Shown piece after piece: positions 50,295-59,293 of a DNA stretch of 64,000 nt; the first letter of the stretch is position 1; the number at the start of each line of letters is the position of its first letter. Below the pieces are notes generated by a model. The model saw only the letters and a list, made by a program, of their open reading frames with translations. It ran no database searches and was not told the origin of the DNA. Made by a program: the position numbers and the translations under genes. The stretch covers positions 62,001-126,000 of the forward strand of contig CAXPZW010000009.1 of NCBI GenBank assembly GCA_964221845.1, written 5' to 3'. This DNA comes from CAXPZW01 sp964221845 (GTDB lineage Bacteria > Bacteroidota > Bacteroidia > Flavobacteriales_D > Sanyastnellaceae).

Positions 50295-51373
50295 GATTCG
50301 CCGCGCTTGACGATGTCGAAGCGCACGCTGAAGATGTTGGTGTAGTTGGACCCGCCTGCAAAACCCAGGTTGGTCAGCGCGTAATCCAGCTTGAGGCCTT
50401 TGAGCGCAAGACCCACGCCAGCACTTGGCTGGAAGGTCCAGTTTTGCTCCTCGCCCACCCCTGCATACACTTGCTGCAAGCTGCCGGCGCCCCCGCGCAA
50501 GAATAAGCGGTTCTTGTACCCGATCTCCACACCCATGTGCGGATCAATCGAGAACGGATTGGCGCTCACCAGCACGTTGCGGCGGCCGTCGGTGGTCACG
50601 TCCAAGTTGCCCTCGGCCAACACGCTGAGGTTCTCAAACTCCCACTTGCGCGAGACAGCGAAAATCAAGCGGGGCAGTGTGAGCTCAATGCTGTTTTCAG
50701 GTAAGATGTTGTCGGTCACCAGCAGGGTTTGGAGCTCGTCCTCTTCAAAGCTGAAGGTCCAGGCGTTCCAAGTACTGGTGATGTCGCGGGCCATGAGCCC
50801 CAGGTCCCAATTGCGCCATTTGTAGCGCAGGCCAGCATCCAAGCCAAAGCCCCAGGCTTGCGCAAAACTGCCCACCTGGCGGTAAATCACTTTGGCCGAA
50901 CCTCCCAAGGTCAAGCCTTCCACGGGCAAATGGCGCGCGTAAGAGAACACAAAGGCATAGTCACTGGCAGAAAAGACGCTGATGCGGTCGTAATCGATGT
51001 TGCCCTCAGCGTCCAAAAGATCGAGGGTGTTGGGGATGTCGTCCACCCCGAAACGCATGATGCTAAGCGAGGCTGCACTTTCATCGTCGATGCGCTTGGC
51101 GATGCCTGCGTAGTCAAACTTGGCAATGCCGGCGAAGTAGTCGGCGTGCATGTAGCCCACTTGCATGTCTTGGGCAATGCCGGTGAGCCCGGCGGGGTTC
51201 CAGTACCCAGCGGTCAGGTCCTGGTTGGAAGACACCACAGAACCCGACATGGCCAAGGCGCGCGCGCCCACACCAATAGCGAGGAATTCGTTGGAATACT
51301 TCGGAGCGGAAATCTGTGCGTTGGAAACCAGTCCAAGCAGCAGTGCTATGCCTAGGAAAAGGTGTTTGGGCAT
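50291..51373 (-). CDS. porV2: PorV2-like type IX secretion outer-membrane protein
   Basis: A 360-residue outer-membrane beta-barrel of the PorV/PorQ family. It has a signal peptide (about 1-20, ending SNAQ), the family opening KYSNEFLAIGVGARALAMSG, DLTAGYWNPAGL, and the PorV2-type MHADYFAGIAKFDYAGIAKR and FGVDDIPNTLDLLDAEGNI. PorV is the shuttle that carries T9SS cargo to the PorU sortase; PorV2 is a paralogue. It lies about 18 kb from a PorU2-like gene, consistent with a second sortase pair. The assignment rests on remembered family features. Confidence 0.85.
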   Translation of the reverse strand: MPKHLFLGIALLLGLVSNAQISAPKYSNEFLAIGVGARALAMSGSVVSSNQDLTAGYWNPAGLTGIAQDMQVGYMHADYFAGIAKFDYAGIAKRIDDESAASLSIMRFGVDDIPNTLDLLDAEGNIDYDRISVFSASDYAFVFSYARHLPVEGLTLGGSAKVIYRQVGSFAQAWGFGLDAGLRYKWRNWDLGLMARDITSTWNAWTFSFEEDELQTLLVTDNILPENSIELTLPRLIFAVSRKWEFENLSVLAEGNLDVTTDGRRNVLVSANPFSIDPHMGVEIGYKNRLFLRGGAGSLQQVYAGVGEEQNWTFQPSAGVGLALKGLKLDYALTNLGFAGGSNYTNIFSVRFDIVKRGES

Positions 51374-51398
51374 GGAGCGAAGAAAGTCATGTTCACCA

Positions 51399-52967
51399 CT
51401 ATAAACCTAGCATTTCTGTAAAAATTGCACGGGCCACGGCTGCGGAAGACATCGAAGTGAGCACTGTGCTGGGCTCCACGCCTTTGGATTGCAGTGCTTG
51501 GGCGGTGGCACGGCCCGCTGCGATCGCCTTTATGCCGGGGGCAAATGCATTGGCCTCGGCGAAGGCCTCCACATTGGAAGGGCTGGTAAACACTGCAATT
51601 TCGGGTGTTCCTACGGCTTTGGGTACGTGTGCTGTTTCGTAGACGATCACCTCGGTGACTTGCTCGGCAGACAAAGCAACTTGCACAGTACGTCGCGAAC
51701 GGTTGCCCACGGCAAACAGCACGCTTGCGTCTCCAACATGCGCAGCAAAGTCGTGCGCGGTTTGGTCAGTTTCGGTCCCTCTCCCTACGAAATCTGGGGT
51801 GCAATGGCGCTTCAGTTTGCGTGCGGTGCCCGGGCCAATTGCCCCTACTTTTTGCCCCGGCTGGAGGACATGCTGGGCAAAAAAGGCATCCACCGCGTTA
51901 CGCGAGCTGAAGAACACCCAATCGAAGTGGCCTTGAGGCAAAGCGCTCTCTACGGTGCGGATCTCAATTTGACTTTGGGCCTCAAAAGGAATGGACCAAC
52001 GCTCAAACATGCCCGGCAAATGGCCGGCGTCTTTGGCGTGACGTGACAAGTACACGGACGGAGTGGGATGCGCTCCACCTTTCAACCAATGCAGCGCTTG
52101 TTTTGGCAGTTGGTCCTGCGCAGTACCCGATAAGTGGAGCATGCGCAACGGGGCATCGACTTCTGGGGCATAAGCCACGTCCAATTCAAAACGGTCTCCC
52201 ACTTGGATGGCGCTGGCTCCAAACGGAAGCTGGCAGCCCCCGTCGAGACCAGCGAGTATTTCGCGTTCGAGTTCGGTGCAGGCCTTGGCGGTATCGTCGT
52301 TGAGCACTTGGAGGACAGTGCGCAGGGCATCGTCCCCTTCGCGGATTTGAATGGCCAAAGCTCCTTGCGCCGGTGCAGGCACAAACGCTTCGGGGTCCAA
52401 AGGCACAACCTGCGCATCTTCGGGCACCAACTCCAAGCGGTCCAGGCCGGCTTTGGCAAGCACAATGGCATCGAGGCCTTCATCAAAGAGTTTGCGCACG
52501 CGGGTGGGCACGTTGCCACGCATGTCCACGGTCTGCACGTCTGGGCGGTGAAAATGCAGTTGTCCTTTGCGGCGGGCAGAACTTGTACCAACGCGCGCGT
52601 TCTCAGGCAATCCCCAGCGCTGGGCAGGATCCAACACTGCATCGCGAATCACCAACACATCGCGGTGGTCAGCGCGGGCCGAGACCGCCGCAATGCCCAA
52701 GCCCTCCGGCTGGCTGGTTTCCAGGTCTTTGTGGGAGTGAACAGCCAAATCGATCTCACCGCTCAGCAGTGCGGCTTCGATTTCCTTGGTGAAGAAGCCC
52801 TTGCCCTCGAGCTTGTCAAAGCTCAGGTCTTGGATCCGATCACCGCGGGTTTGGATGATCTTGATTTCGGAGGAATGGCCGTGTGCCGCCAAGACAGACT
52901 GCACGTGGTTCGCTTGCCAGAGCGCCAATCGGCTGCCCCGCGAACCAATCACAATGGGGGTGTTCAA
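51399..52967 (-). CDS. hemC: hydroxymethylbilane synthase fused to uroporphyrinogen-III synthase-like domain
   Basis: A 522-residue two-domain enzyme. Residues about 1-295 are HemC (porphobilinogen deaminase): IGSRGSRLALWQANHV, HSHKDLETSQPEGL, DMRGNVPTRVRKLFDEGLDA, and the dipyrromethane-binding Cys in LDGGCQLPFGA. Residues about 305-522 resemble HemD: VFFSSRNAVDAFF, AIGPGTARKL, EVIVYETAHV, AVFTSPSNVEAF and AAGRATAQAL. The fusion would make and cyclise hydroxymethylbilane in one polypeptide. The start codon is TTG, one nucleotide after the hemA stop, so the two are coupled. Confidence 0.9.
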   Translation of the reverse strand: MNTPIVIGSRGSRLALWQANHVQSVLAAHGHSSEIKIIQTRGDRIQDLSFDKLEGKGFFTKEIEAALLSGEIDLAVHSHKDLETSQPEGLGIAAVSARADHRDVLVIRDAVLDPAQRWGLPENARVGTSSARRKGQLHFHRPDVQTVDMRGNVPTRVRKLFDEGLDAIVLAKAGLDRLELVPEDAQVVPLDPEAFVPAPAQGALAIQIREGDDALRTVLQVLNDDTAKACTELEREILAGLDGGCQLPFGASAIQVGDRFELDVAYAPEVDAPLRMLHLSGTAQDQLPKQALHWLKGGAHPTPSVYLSRHAKDAGHLPGMFERWSIPFEAQSQIEIRTVESALPQGHFDWVFFSSRNAVDAFFAQHVLQPGQKVGAIGPGTARKLKRHCTPDFVGRGTETDQTAHDFAAHVGDASVLFAVGNRSRRTVQVALSAEQVTEVIVYETAHVPKAVGTPEIAVFTSPSNVEAFAEANAFAPGIKAIAAGRATAQALQSKGVEPSTVLTSMSSAAVARAIFTEMLGL

Positions 52968-52968
52968 A

Positions 52969-54198
52969 TCAGTTTTTTTGGACGGAGTCCATGATGACCT
53001 CGCGGGCCATTTTCATGGGTACCGAAATGTACTTCTTCTCCATGTAATCCAAGATGCGGATCAGGACCTCTACGCTGTGTTCGTCAAGGTTCTCCAAGTC
53101 ACGGGCGAAGATGTCGCCGAGCGCAGTGGCTTTGATTTCCTTGATCTTGGCGGGAATCTCGCGCATGGCGATTTCCACTTGGCGGTGCTGGTAGTTGAGT
53201 TCAAACTCTTCCAGTCCGCGTTCAATGATGGATTCGCAAGCGTCGACCTCCATCAGGCGCTTTTGCACGTTGGCGTCAGCCTCGCGTTTGAGGGCCACCA
53301 TGTCAATGTAGGTGAGTGGGTGGTTTGCTGGTATGGAGGCATCCACATCTGCCGGCAAACCCAAATCGACCACCACGCCGCCGAAGGGCTGACCGCCGGT
53401 AAGGGCGTCGAACACTTCAGGGGTGATCACAGGCTCTTGTGCCCCGGTGCACACGACCAACGCGCGCATAGCTCGCTGCGCAGTAGGCAAGTCTTCCAAC
53501 GCAATGGCTTCCCAGTTTTGGGCGAGTGACTGCGCGTTTGCCAGCGAGCGGTTGGCCACCGTCACATCGGTGCAACCAAACTTGCGCATGAAGCGCGCTA
53601 CGTTGCCCATGGTTTGGCCAGCGCCCACAAGTACCACCGGATCCTTTGGTTTGAGGCCTGCGTTCTTGAGCTTTTGCCAAGCCAAAAACGCCACGCTCAC
53701 AGGGTTGCTAGAGATGCCGGTTTTGGAGAAGCACTTCTTGGCAGTCTCCACCACCTTTTTCATGCCCAAACGTAGCACGTCGCCGGTGTGGCCAAGCTGG
53801 GTGCTGGTCTCATACGCTTTGCGCAATTGGGTAATGATCTCTTGCTCGCCCACCAACATGGATTCCAACGACGAGCCCACGCGCATCAGGTGGCGCAAGG
53901 CGTCGAGGCCGTGGTGAATTTCGAGGGCTGATTTGATGGACTCCGGAAAGGCTTCGGCCTCGCCTTGAAAAAACTCCTGCAGCAACTGCGTGCTCAACCC
54001 CGAACAGAGGTAGGCGTTGAACACGAACACCAACTCAATGCGGTTGCAGGTGCTCAGGTAGAAAATCTCGTCAATGAGGTAGCGGTGTCGGATGTCGGCC
54101 AGGATGGCGTCTACCCGTTCAGCGTCCACGTGGAATTGGCCAATGACCTCCAGCGGAATTTGCTTATGCGAAAGTGAGATGACTTTCAGTTCCTGCAT
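52969..54198 (-). CDS. hemA: glutamyl-tRNA reductase
   Basis: A 409-residue NADPH-dependent enzyme that reduces glutamyl-tRNA to glutamate-1-semialdehyde, starting the C5 pathway to heme. Landmarks: the catalytic Cys in EIFYLSTCNRIELVF near residue 51, LMRVGSSLESMLVGEQEI, the nucleotide-binding VVLVGAGQTMGNVARFM and VANRSLANAQSLA, and a C-terminal dimerisation helix. First gene of a hemA-hemCD unit. Glutamate-1-semialdehyde aminomutase is not in the window. Confidence 0.95.
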   Translation of the reverse strand: MQELKVISLSHKQIPLEVIGQFHVDAERVDAILADIRHRYLIDEIFYLSTCNRIELVFVFNAYLCSGLSTQLLQEFFQGEAEAFPESIKSALEIHHGLDALRHLMRVGSSLESMLVGEQEIITQLRKAYETSTQLGHTGDVLRLGMKKVVETAKKCFSKTGISSNPVSVAFLAWQKLKNAGLKPKDPVVLVGAGQTMGNVARFMRKFGCTDVTVANRSLANAQSLAQNWEAIALEDLPTAQRAMRALVVCTGAQEPVITPEVFDALTGGQPFGGVVVDLGLPADVDASIPANHPLTYIDMVALKREADANVQKRLMEVDACESIIERGLEEFELNYQHRQVEIAMREIPAKIKEIKATALGDIFARDLENLDEHSVEVLIRILDYMEKKYISVPMKMAREVIMDSVQKN

Positions 54199-54359
54199 TT
54201 ACACCAAATCAGTTATGACTCAGCAAAAAAACGCAGAGCATTGCGCGGGGTTGTCACCCCAATGTCAGTTTCAACCCTGACGAAAGTCACCCACAAACAG
54301 GTGGACCGGCAACACTGCGCTTATTTTGGCGCAGTATACGCACAATCCGCCATGATTCG

Positions 54360-55208
54360 TCACTCGCAATCGGTCCCAAATGCGCCGAGCAGGATGAGCA
54401 CATCCTCGGTGTCTACCGAGCCCGACGCGTTCAAGTCGCCGTCGCAGTCAAGCGTCACACAGCCAAAGTCACCCACCACGGTCAACAGGTCCGAAGTGTC
54501 GGTCTTGTCGTCGCCGTTGAGGTCGGTGACGCAACCCGCAGGTGTGGGAATGGAGGTGAAGGCCATGTCCAAGAAGATCTCGGTCTCCGAAAGCTCGTCA
54601 CCGGGCGGATCGTAAATGGAACCGTCCGGGTTCAAGCGACGGATTTGGAAGTTCACTTGGCCAAACACATCGCCGGCCACAGTGAACTGTGCAATAAGGA
54701 CTTTGCCGTCCACATCGCCCGTGCTTTGGGGGTTCATGCCGAAGGTGGAAATGAACACGCCACCGCCGACCAAATCGTTGATCAACAGGTCGCCTCCGAG
54801 CTCCCAGCCGGTAAATACGGCTTCAAAGGGGTAGAGCACCGACATATTGCCATCGGCATCATCGTCACCAATGGTCAACCACGAATCGTAGCCGAGCTCA
54901 GGAAAGAGCGCCACTTGATCGGGGTCAATGAATTCAGCAGTAGGGCCACCAAGCAAGGCTTGGTAAAAGCCACCGGTGCTGTTGATCGCTAAGTCGCCGG
55001 TTTGGTCACCGAAGACGATTTGGAGTTCATAATTGTCCGGAATCACTGCATACAAACGGAAGGTACGTGCAGGTGCGCCAAGGGCGGCATCGAGGGTGGT
55101 AGCCACATCGCCGGGGATGGCAACTTCTTCGAGCACCACGCTCGCTTCGGGGGATTGGGCCAGGGCCATTGCGGGAAACAACAGTGCCAAAAGGGTCAAT
55201 CGAAACAT
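54360..55208 (-). CDS. secreted protein with dockerin-like C-terminal tail
   Basis: A 282-residue protein: signal peptide (about 1-18, ending ALAQ), a beta-rich body of no recognised family (ARTFRLYAVIPDNYELQIVF, ELGYDSWLTIGDDDADG, FTGWELGGDLLIND), and a C-terminal duplication of EF-hand-like dockerin segments (DLNGDDKTDTSDLLTVVGDFG and DLNASGSVDTEDVLILLGAFG) with surrounding cysteines, ending D-C-E. The tail closely matches that of the beta-helix protein at 11981. No T9SS domain. The start is the ATG of M-F-R-L-T. Confidence 0.75.
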   Translation of the reverse strand: MFRLTLLALLFPAMALAQSPEASVVLEEVAIPGDVATTLDAALGAPARTFRLYAVIPDNYELQIVFGDQTGDLAINSTGGFYQALLGGPTAEFIDPDQVALFPELGYDSWLTIGDDDADGNMSVLYPFEAVFTGWELGGDLLINDLVGGGVFISTFGMNPQSTGDVDGKVLIAQFTVAGDVFGQVNFQIRRLNPDGSIYDPPGDELSETEIFLDMAFTSIPTPAGCVTDLNGDDKTDTSDLLTVVGDFGCVTLDCDGDLNASGSVDTEDVLILLGAFGTDCE

Positions 55209-55241
55209 AACAGGATGGATAGGGGGCTGAGAAATTAGAAC

Positions 55242-55270
55242 AAAAAAAGGCCGCCCCAAAAGGGACGGCC
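55242..55270 (-). terminator. intrinsic terminator of nrdA
   Basis: GGCCG-CCC pairs with GGG-CGGCC (one internal mismatch) around AAAA, with seven T following on the minus strand. It lies 38 nt after the nrdA stop. Confidence 0.8.
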
Positions 55271-55308
55271 CGTTTTCATCATCCAAATCAGAACGTTTTA
55301 GCGCTGGA

Positions 55309-57684
55309 TCATGAACCGCACATTTCGCAGTCCGGTCCGTTTTCGATGCTACAAGCCATAACGGCTTCCTGCTCGGCGCGTTCCTCGGCGGTTTTGGCCA
55401 CCTGGGTTGGTTCTTCCTTGTACTTTTTCTCGACGGTGAACTTGATGGCGTCGGTGGCCGCTTTGGTACGCAGATAGTACATACCGGTCTTGAGGCCTTT
55501 CTTCCATCCGTAAAAGTGCATCGAGGTCAGCTTGCTGAAATCGGCGTTCTCCATGAACACGTTCAGCGATTGCGACTGGTCGATGAAAGCACCGCGGTCG
55601 GCGGCCATCTCCAGGATTGACTTCTGCGAGATCTCCCAAGCGGTGCGGTACAGCTCCTTGAGGTTCTCGGGCACTTCGTCGATGTGCTGCACGCTGCCGT
55701 TGGCGGCGATCAGCTTGTTCTTCATTTCCTCGTTCCAGAGGCCGAGTTTGTTGAGGTCGCGCAGCAGGTGCTTGTTGACCACGATGAACTCGCCGCTCAG
55801 GGTACGGCGGGTGTAGATGTTCGAGGTGTAGGGCTCGAAGCACTCGTTGTTGCCCAAGATCTGTGCAGTCGATGCGGTTGGCATCGGTGCGAGCAGCAGC
55901 GAGTTGCGCAGGCCGTGCTCTTTGATCTCTTCTTTGAGCAGGTCCCACTCCCAGCGGTCCGATGGGGTCACGTTCCACATGTCGTGCTGCAGGATGCCCT
56001 CCGATGCTGGAGAACCTGGGAACGACTCGTAGTGCCCTTCTTCTTTTGCTTGGTCTTTCGACGCGGTGAGTGCGGCGTAGTAGATGGTCTCGAAGACCTC
56101 CTTGTTCAAGGTGCGGGCCTCCTCTGAGTCAAACGGATGACGCATCAGAATGAAGGTGTCCGCCAGGCCTTGCACACCGATTCCAATGGGACGGTGACGC
56201 ATGTTGGAGTTGCGCGCCTCAGGAACAGGATAGTAGTTGCGGTCGATGATGCGGTTGAGGTTGACGGTCGCTTGGTACGACACCTCAAAGAGGCGGTCGT
56301 GGTCGAAGGTGCCGTCTTCCTTCACAAACTTGGGCAGCGCGATGCTGGCCAGGTTGCACACCGCTACCTCATCGGGAGAGGTGTACTCCATGATTTCGGT
56401 ACACAGGTTCGAAGACTTGATGGTACCGAGGTTCTTTTGGTTGCTCTTCTCGTTGGCAGCATCCTTGTACAGCATGTACGGGGTGCCGGTCTCGATTTGC
56501 GACTCGCAGATTTTGAACCAGAGCTCTTGGGCTTTGATGGTCCTGCGGCCGCGGCCTTCCTTCTCGTAACGTTCGTAGAGCTCTACGAACTCCTTGCCGT
56601 AGACATCCGAGAGGCCCGGGCATTCGTTCGGACACATCATGGTCCAATCTCCGTCTGCCTGGACACGCTCCATAAACAGATCTGGAATCCACATGGCGTA
56701 GAAAAGGTCGCGTGCACGTTGCTCTTCTTTACCGTGGTTCTTCTTGAGGTCGAGGAAGTCGAACACGTCGGCGTGCCAAGGCTCCATGTAGATGGCAAAC
56801 GAACCCTTGCGCTTGCCGCCCCCTTGGTCTACGTAACGCGCAGTGTCGTTGAACACGCGCAGCATTGGAACGATGCCGTTTGACGTGCCGTTGGTGCCCT
56901 TGATGTAAGAGCCCTTCGCGCGGATGTTGTGGATGCTCAGACCGATACCGCCAGCGCTCTGCGAAATCTGCGAGCATTGCTTGAGGGTGTCGTAGATGCC
57001 CGGGATGCTGTCCTCCTTCATGGTGAGCAGGAAGCACGAAGACATTTGCGGCTTAGGCGTACCTGCGTTGAACAGGGTCGGAGTCGCGTGGGTAAACCAG
57101 CCCTCGCTCATGGCGTTGTAGGTCTCTACGGCCTTGTCGATGTCCTCCTTGTGGATGCCGATGGCCACACGCATGTACATGTGTTGTGGACGCTCAGCCA
57201 CCGCACCGTTGGTCTTCAGCAGGTACGAACGCTCCAGGGTCTTGAACCCGAAGAAGTCGAAGCTGAAGTCACGGTCGTAGATGATGGTTGAGTCGAGGGT
57301 TTCGGCGTGGTCCTGGATGATCTGGGCCACGTCGTCTGCAATGAGGGACGCGCGCTCATTGGTTACCGGATCCACGTAGTTGTGGAGGTCCACCATGGTT
57401 TGCGAGAACGACTTCTTGGTGTTCTTGTGCAGGTTGCTCACCGCAATGCGCGATGCCAACGATGCATAATCCGGGTGGGTCACCGTGTTGGTGGCTGCAA
57501 TCTCTGCGGCCAGGTTGTCCAATTCGGTGGTGGTTACCCCGTCGTACACCCCTTCGATCACCTTCATGGCAATCTTGGTGGGATCTACTGCTACGTTCAA
57601 TCCGTAGCACAATTTCTTGATGCGGGCGGTGATCTTGTCAAATTTCACTGCCTCTTTGCGACCGTCTCGTTTTAATACATACAT
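55309..57684 (-). CDS. nrdA: ribonucleoside-diphosphate reductase, alpha subunit
   Basis: A 791-residue class I ribonucleotide reductase large subunit making deoxynucleotides. It has an N-terminal ATP-cone (residues 1-90, V-L-K-R-D-G-R-K-E-A-V-K-F-D), active-site stretches (GTPKPQMSSCFLLTM, SSNLCTEIMEY, VCNLASIALPKF, LLLAPMPTASTAQILGNNEC) and the C-terminal redox cysteines in D-C-E-M-C-G-S. A Shine-Dalgarno-like GGAGG precedes the ATG. It is downstream of nrdB on the same strand. The ATP-cone suggests dATP/ATP allosteric control. Confidence 0.96.
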   Translation of the reverse strand: MYVLKRDGRKEAVKFDKITARIKKLCYGLNVAVDPTKIAMKVIEGVYDGVTTTELDNLAAEIAATNTVTHPDYASLASRIAVSNLHKNTKKSFSQTMVDLHNYVDPVTNERASLIADDVAQIIQDHAETLDSTIIYDRDFSFDFFGFKTLERSYLLKTNGAVAERPQHMYMRVAIGIHKEDIDKAVETYNAMSEGWFTHATPTLFNAGTPKPQMSSCFLLTMKEDSIPGIYDTLKQCSQISQSAGGIGLSIHNIRAKGSYIKGTNGTSNGIVPMLRVFNDTARYVDQGGGKRKGSFAIYMEPWHADVFDFLDLKKNHGKEEQRARDLFYAMWIPDLFMERVQADGDWTMMCPNECPGLSDVYGKEFVELYERYEKEGRGRRTIKAQELWFKICESQIETGTPYMLYKDAANEKSNQKNLGTIKSSNLCTEIMEYTSPDEVAVCNLASIALPKFVKEDGTFDHDRLFEVSYQATVNLNRIIDRNYYPVPEARNSNMRHRPIGIGVQGLADTFILMRHPFDSEEARTLNKEVFETIYYAALTASKDQAKEEGHYESFPGSPASEGILQHDMWNVTPSDRWEWDLLKEEIKEHGLRNSLLLAPMPTASTAQILGNNECFEPYTSNIYTRRTLSGEFIVVNKHLLRDLNKLGLWNEEMKNKLIAANGSVQHIDEVPENLKELYRTAWEISQKSILEMAADRGAFIDQSQSLNVFMENADFSKLTSMHFYGWKKGLKTGMYYLRTKAATDAIKFTVEKKYKEEPTQVAKTAEERAEQEAVMACSIENGPDCEMCGS

Positions 57685-57692
57685 GCCGTGTT

Positions 57693-57697
57693 CCTCC
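57693..57697 (-). promoter_or_regulatory. strong Shine-Dalgarno-like site (GGAGG) of nrdA
   Basis: GGAGG 8 nt before the nrdA ATG. Purine-rich sites like this are absent before most other starts in the window. Confidence 0.6.
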
Positions 57698-57848
57698 GGG
57701 TTTTAGTGTGGGTTATCTAGGTGCGTTCTTGTCAGAAAATGGCAGAGAGGGATTCCCTACCCGGCGCCGGTGAAAGCGCCGCAGCGTGTCGTCTGATAGA
57801 ACGTGTTTAGGGTAAAATTGATGCTTGGGATTGCTCCCGCGCAAGTGC

Positions 57849-58865
57849 TTAAAAGTCTGCGTCCAGGTTGAAGGAGTGGTCCGCCGAGTTGTTGGCCACA
57901 CCTGACTTCTGGTACTCTGCAACGCGCTTTTCAAAGAAGTTGGTCTTGCCTTGCAGCGAAATCATCTCCATGAAATCAAACGGGTTGGTCGCGTTGTAGA
58001 TTTTCTCGTTGCCGAGTTCCACCAACAGGCGGTCGGCCACGAACTCGATGTACTGTTGCATCAGATCGGCGTTCATGCCAATCAGGCGCACGGGCAGTGC
58101 ATCGGTTACAAATTCCTTCTCAATGGCTACCGCATCCTCGATGATCTCGCGGACTTGTTCTTTTGGTAGCTTGTTTTGAATGTGGTTGTTGTACAGCAAG
58201 CACGCAAAGTCACAGTGCAGGCCTTCGTCGCGTGAAATCAGCTCGTTGCTGAAGCTGAGTCCTGGCATCAGGCCACGCTTCTTGAGCCAAAAGATCGAGC
58301 AAAAGCTGCCTGAGAAGAAGATGCCTTCCACAGCTGCGAATGCAATGATGCGCTCAGCGAAAGAACCGTTCTCAATCCAACGCAGCGCCCATTCCGCCTT
58401 CTTCTTCACGCAATCGAGGGTCTCGATGGCTTTGAAGAGGTAGTTCTTTTCTGCTTTGTCCTTGATGTAGGTGTCGATCAACAGGGAGTAGGTCTCCGAG
58501 TGGATGTTCTCCATCATGATCTGGAAGCCGTAGAAGAACTTGGCTTCGGTGTACTGCACTTCTGAGAGGAAGTTCTCCGCGAGGTTCTCGTTCACGATGC
58601 CGTCACTGGCCGCGAAGAATGCGAGTACGTGTTTGATGAAGTGCTTCTCATCGTCGTTGAGCTTTTCGGCCCAATCGGTGAGGTCGGCAGCGAGGTCAAT
58701 CTCCTCAGCGGTCCAGAAGCTGGCTTCCGATTTCTTGTAGAACTTCCAGATATCATCGTGCTCAATGGGAAACAGCACGAAGCGATCAGGGTTGTCCTGC
58801 AGGATGGGCTCGTTGGCCACTTCGTTGACGAGAGTGTCAGTGCTTTTTGGAGATAGGTTATCCAT
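57849..58865 (-). CDS. nrdB: ribonucleoside-diphosphate reductase, beta subunit
   Basis: A 338-residue class I small subunit, of the type resembling eukaryotic R2. Iron ligands and radical Tyr lie in SFWTAEEIDLAADLTDW, KHFIKHVLAFFAASDGIVNE, EAKFFYGFQIMMENIHSETY and SRDEGLHCDF. The C-terminal end (F-N-L-D-A-D-F) is the tail that docks on the alpha subunit. The gap of 164 nt to nrdA holds no other gene and a GC-rich hairpin-prone stretch (about 57758-57785). Confidence 0.95.
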   Translation of the reverse strand: MDNLSPKSTDTLVNEVANEPILQDNPDRFVLFPIEHDDIWKFYKKSEASFWTAEEIDLAADLTDWAEKLNDDEKHFIKHVLAFFAASDGIVNENLAENFLSEVQYTEAKFFYGFQIMMENIHSETYSLLIDTYIKDKAEKNYLFKAIETLDCVKKKAEWALRWIENGSFAERIIAFAAVEGIFFSGSFCSIFWLKKRGLMPGLSFSNELISRDEGLHCDFACLLYNNHIQNKLPKEQVREIIEDAVAIEKEFVTDALPVRLIGMNADLMQQYIEFVADRLLVELGNEKIYNATNPFDFMEMISLQGKTNFFEKRVAEYQKSGVANNSADHSFNLDADF

Positions 58866-59278
58866 GCTCAGTCGGTTGTGACTCTGTGCAGATTTCTGCT
58901 TCGAAGCCTACTTCGTTGGTGATTCTTGGTGCTTGCACGAGGTGTCAAAACTGTCGTTTTCAGGCCGATGCGTCGGCGCAAACAGAGGTGACATGTGCCC
59001 AACAAAAATTGTCAATTTGAGCGCCGGAGGCAAACCAAAACAATTCACATTCCGACCGAGTTTTGAACACCGAATTCACCGTCCTCTCCACAGCCCGCGC
59101 CAACCGTTCGTTCCGGCGATTTTGTGAATAGCATGGGGATAATTTGGGTGGGTTTTCAGTCGAATTCTTGGCACGATTTTAACGGTAAAGTGTTTCGCGC
59201 ACACGTTTCCTTTATCCCATCCTGCGCCCCTGCTGGTTTTCCTCCCTCCAGACCCCTGCGCGAAGCCAAGCGGTTCCC
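58866..59278. other. 413-nt gap between nrdB and glyS, no gene seen
   Basis: Divergent control region for nrdB (minus) and glyS (plus). No supported reading frame or tRNA. A small palindrome-like ACAAAAATTGT (59003-59013) and several AT-rich patches are present. No convincing NrdR-type box was found by eye. Confidence 0.4.
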
Positions 59279-59286
59279 TACCTTTG
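59279..59286 (+). promoter_or_regulatory. putative -7 promoter element (TACCTTTG) of glyS-pgk
   Basis: An exact TAnnTTTG match ending 7 nt before the glyS ATG. Confidence 0.65.
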
Positions 59287-59293
59287 CGCCGCT

